From Lota lota (taxonomy: Eukaryota > Chordata > Actinopteri > Gadiformes > Lotidae), in NCBI GenBank assembly GCA_026745465.1, contig JACYXH010000479.1, positions 1,689,300 through 1,753,299 of the forward strand: DNA of 64,000 nt. Reading direction: 5' to 3'. Below, piece by piece: positions 62,630 to 64,000 of this stretch. The notes under the pieces are model-generated. The model worked only from the letters and a program-made list of their open reading frames with translations. It was not told where the DNA came from and did not search any database. A program made the translations under genes and the position numbers. Each line of letters starts with the position of its first letter. The first letter of the stretch is position 1.

Positions 62630-63005
62630 TTCCCTGGTGCCCCATGGTTGAAAAAGCGTCGCTAAAGGGCCCTCTAGAGTGGCGTAAATAAGAGGAAGTG
62701 CAAATGTGTGAAATAAAATGATTGAGTGCCCTCTAAGGTGCACCTTCATGCAATAAATGATATTCCCTCTAGAGCAAGAAAATTTAATAACGTGTCTCAA
62801 TGAGTCTTATTGACCCTTATAGCAGAAAAAATGTGATGTGCCCTATATTGGTGCCCTGACAATGGTCTAATCCTGAAGTTCCCTATTGGTGTCCTTCAAA
62901 TGGAAAAGGGTGCCGTTATGCAGCGCCCTCTATGCCGCCCCTACATGGCAGTGTCCCAAAGGGTGCCCTTTCCGGTAGAGAATGCAGTGCCGTATAGGGT
63001 ACTCC
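62630..63005. repeat. Quasi-periodic GTGCCCTCTA-type sequence
   Basis: Words such as GGGCCCTCTAGAGTGG, GTGCCCTCTAAGGTGC, TTCCCTCTAGAGC, GTGCCCTATATTGGTGCCC, GCGCCCTCTATGCCGCCCC and GGGTGCCCTTTCCGG recur at irregular spacing. It looks like a decayed tandem repeat or the inner part of a mobile element. Confidence 0.5.
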
Positions 63006-64000
63006 TACATGCATGAGAATGTTGGGACATATACTGTGAACAAATTGACTGCATTTGAAGAAATTAAAGCTAATTTGCAGAAGATTGTATACATTTTAAA
63101 GTAAGCCAATCAGAGGCAATGTTCGCAGGTCATGCCTTCGCCATCCTAGGAAGAACATATTGCCACCGGCGCAGCAGGGAGGGGGCTGCTACGAGCTAAC
63201 ATATTACTTGACGGAGCTAGTGGGAGCCTGTACGACCGCCAATGTTTCTAGGTAGAGTTATGCTTCTTGAAATGACTGAAATAAACATAACAAATCAATT
63301 TTAAATGCATTGGTGTATATATTATGCTTTGTGTCACATATAATGTTGTTAGTGGTCCACCTCCCCCTCAGAATCAGATCAGCTGAGTCAGTGCCTCAGT
63401 TTAAATAACGTTTTTTTTAAACCCATCTGTACAGACTGGTATTTGTATAACGTTTTGATCATTTCTCATAAACTTTTTTTAATGTGTCATATTAAAAGAA
63501 ATTGAACACTTCTTAAAATCCCTGTTTTTATTGCCCTTTCTGTGTATTAGAAATGTCTGTATAAAATAATATTTGCACCTACATTAGATGGTATTGTATT
63601 TTGCGAAGCACCTTGTAACTTTTTTTGAACTTTTTTTGAAGTTGAAAAGGTTTTGAAAGGTGCCAGAGAAATGATTGTCATGTAGTTATTATGTCATGTA
63701 GTTGTTAAAACTATATTTTCAACTTTAAACTTGAACTTGAACAATGTTTAAATAGTAAACAAAAAAATAAAAGGAACAAACAAACAAACAGAAAAACAAA
63801 ACACTTTAGAATGGCATGCAGGTCTTCTTCTAGCCACTGGGATGCGCTCACCACACATACGTGCGCCAGCATAATGCTGATCAACATCCCTTGTTAGGAT
63901 ATTGGTCAGATCGTCACCGTCGTATATTTAATGATCCAAACGGCTAACCGTGATTGCCAATTGTATTATTTAGTATCACACAGAATCGCATGATGATCCC
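63006..64000. other. Gene-free end of window with a LINE-like tail
   Basis: No exon seen. Around 63,600-63,745 (GTTTTGAAAGGTGCCAGAG, then CTTTAAACTTGAACTTGAAC) resembles the 3' end of an L2-type LINE. Confidence 0.4.

Overview
The window reads as vertebrate, and specifically teleost fish, nuclear DNA. The reasons are spliced genes with GT/AG introns, very many long (CA)n/(GT)n microsatellites, fish-type dispersed repeats (tRNA-derived SINEs, an L2-like LINE, a Tol2/Ac-like hAT transposon) and protein families typical of fish immune loci. No bacterial or phage gene organisation is present. The species cannot be named from the sequence alone.

Layout. Positions 1 to about 29.4 kb hold no convincing protein-coding exon. 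This part contains more than ten (CA)n/(GT)n arrays, several minisatellites (6.2, 16.2 and 17.8 kb), SINE and other dispersed repeat fragments, and small inverted repeats. One CpG-rich patch near 28.6 kb could be a promoter or first exon. A 3.5 kb hAT element with a perfect 8-bp target-site duplication lies at 29,418-32,933; its transposase is broken. From 36.3 to 38.9 kb there is a decayed L2-like LINE, interrupted by other insertions.

The core of the window (39.6-53.3 kb) is a tandem triplication. Each unit carries a non-coding first exon, an intron of about 1.1-1.6 kb and a single-exon G-protein-coupled receptor that I identify as platelet-activating factor receptor (ptafr). The three receptors are nearly identical. 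Copies 1 and 2 differ at 14 residues, 12 of them in the third intracellular loop and the C-terminal tail. The repeat units also carry LINE and other mobile-element remnants, which allow the order of duplication to be inferred.

Downstream and convergent with the ptafr array is a six-exon gene (57,277 to 54,061, minus strand) encoding a 318-residue membrane protein. It has a signal peptide, two Ig-like domains, one membrane segment and a tyrosine-rich tail with an ITIM-type motif and two YxN motifs. I assembled this gene by hand from splice sites that keep one reading frame throughout. Its last 14 codons, stop included, are repeated three more times at an exact 42-bp period beyond the stop.

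From 59.7 to 61.1 kb there are remains of a family with the P2X7-type cysteine-rich (ballast) domain, and an opposite-strand exon-like ORF. The last 3 kb is repeat-rich. Functionally, the locus pairs a recently expanded lipid-mediator receptor with an Ig-type, probably leukocyte, signalling receptor; that they work together is inference from proximity only.
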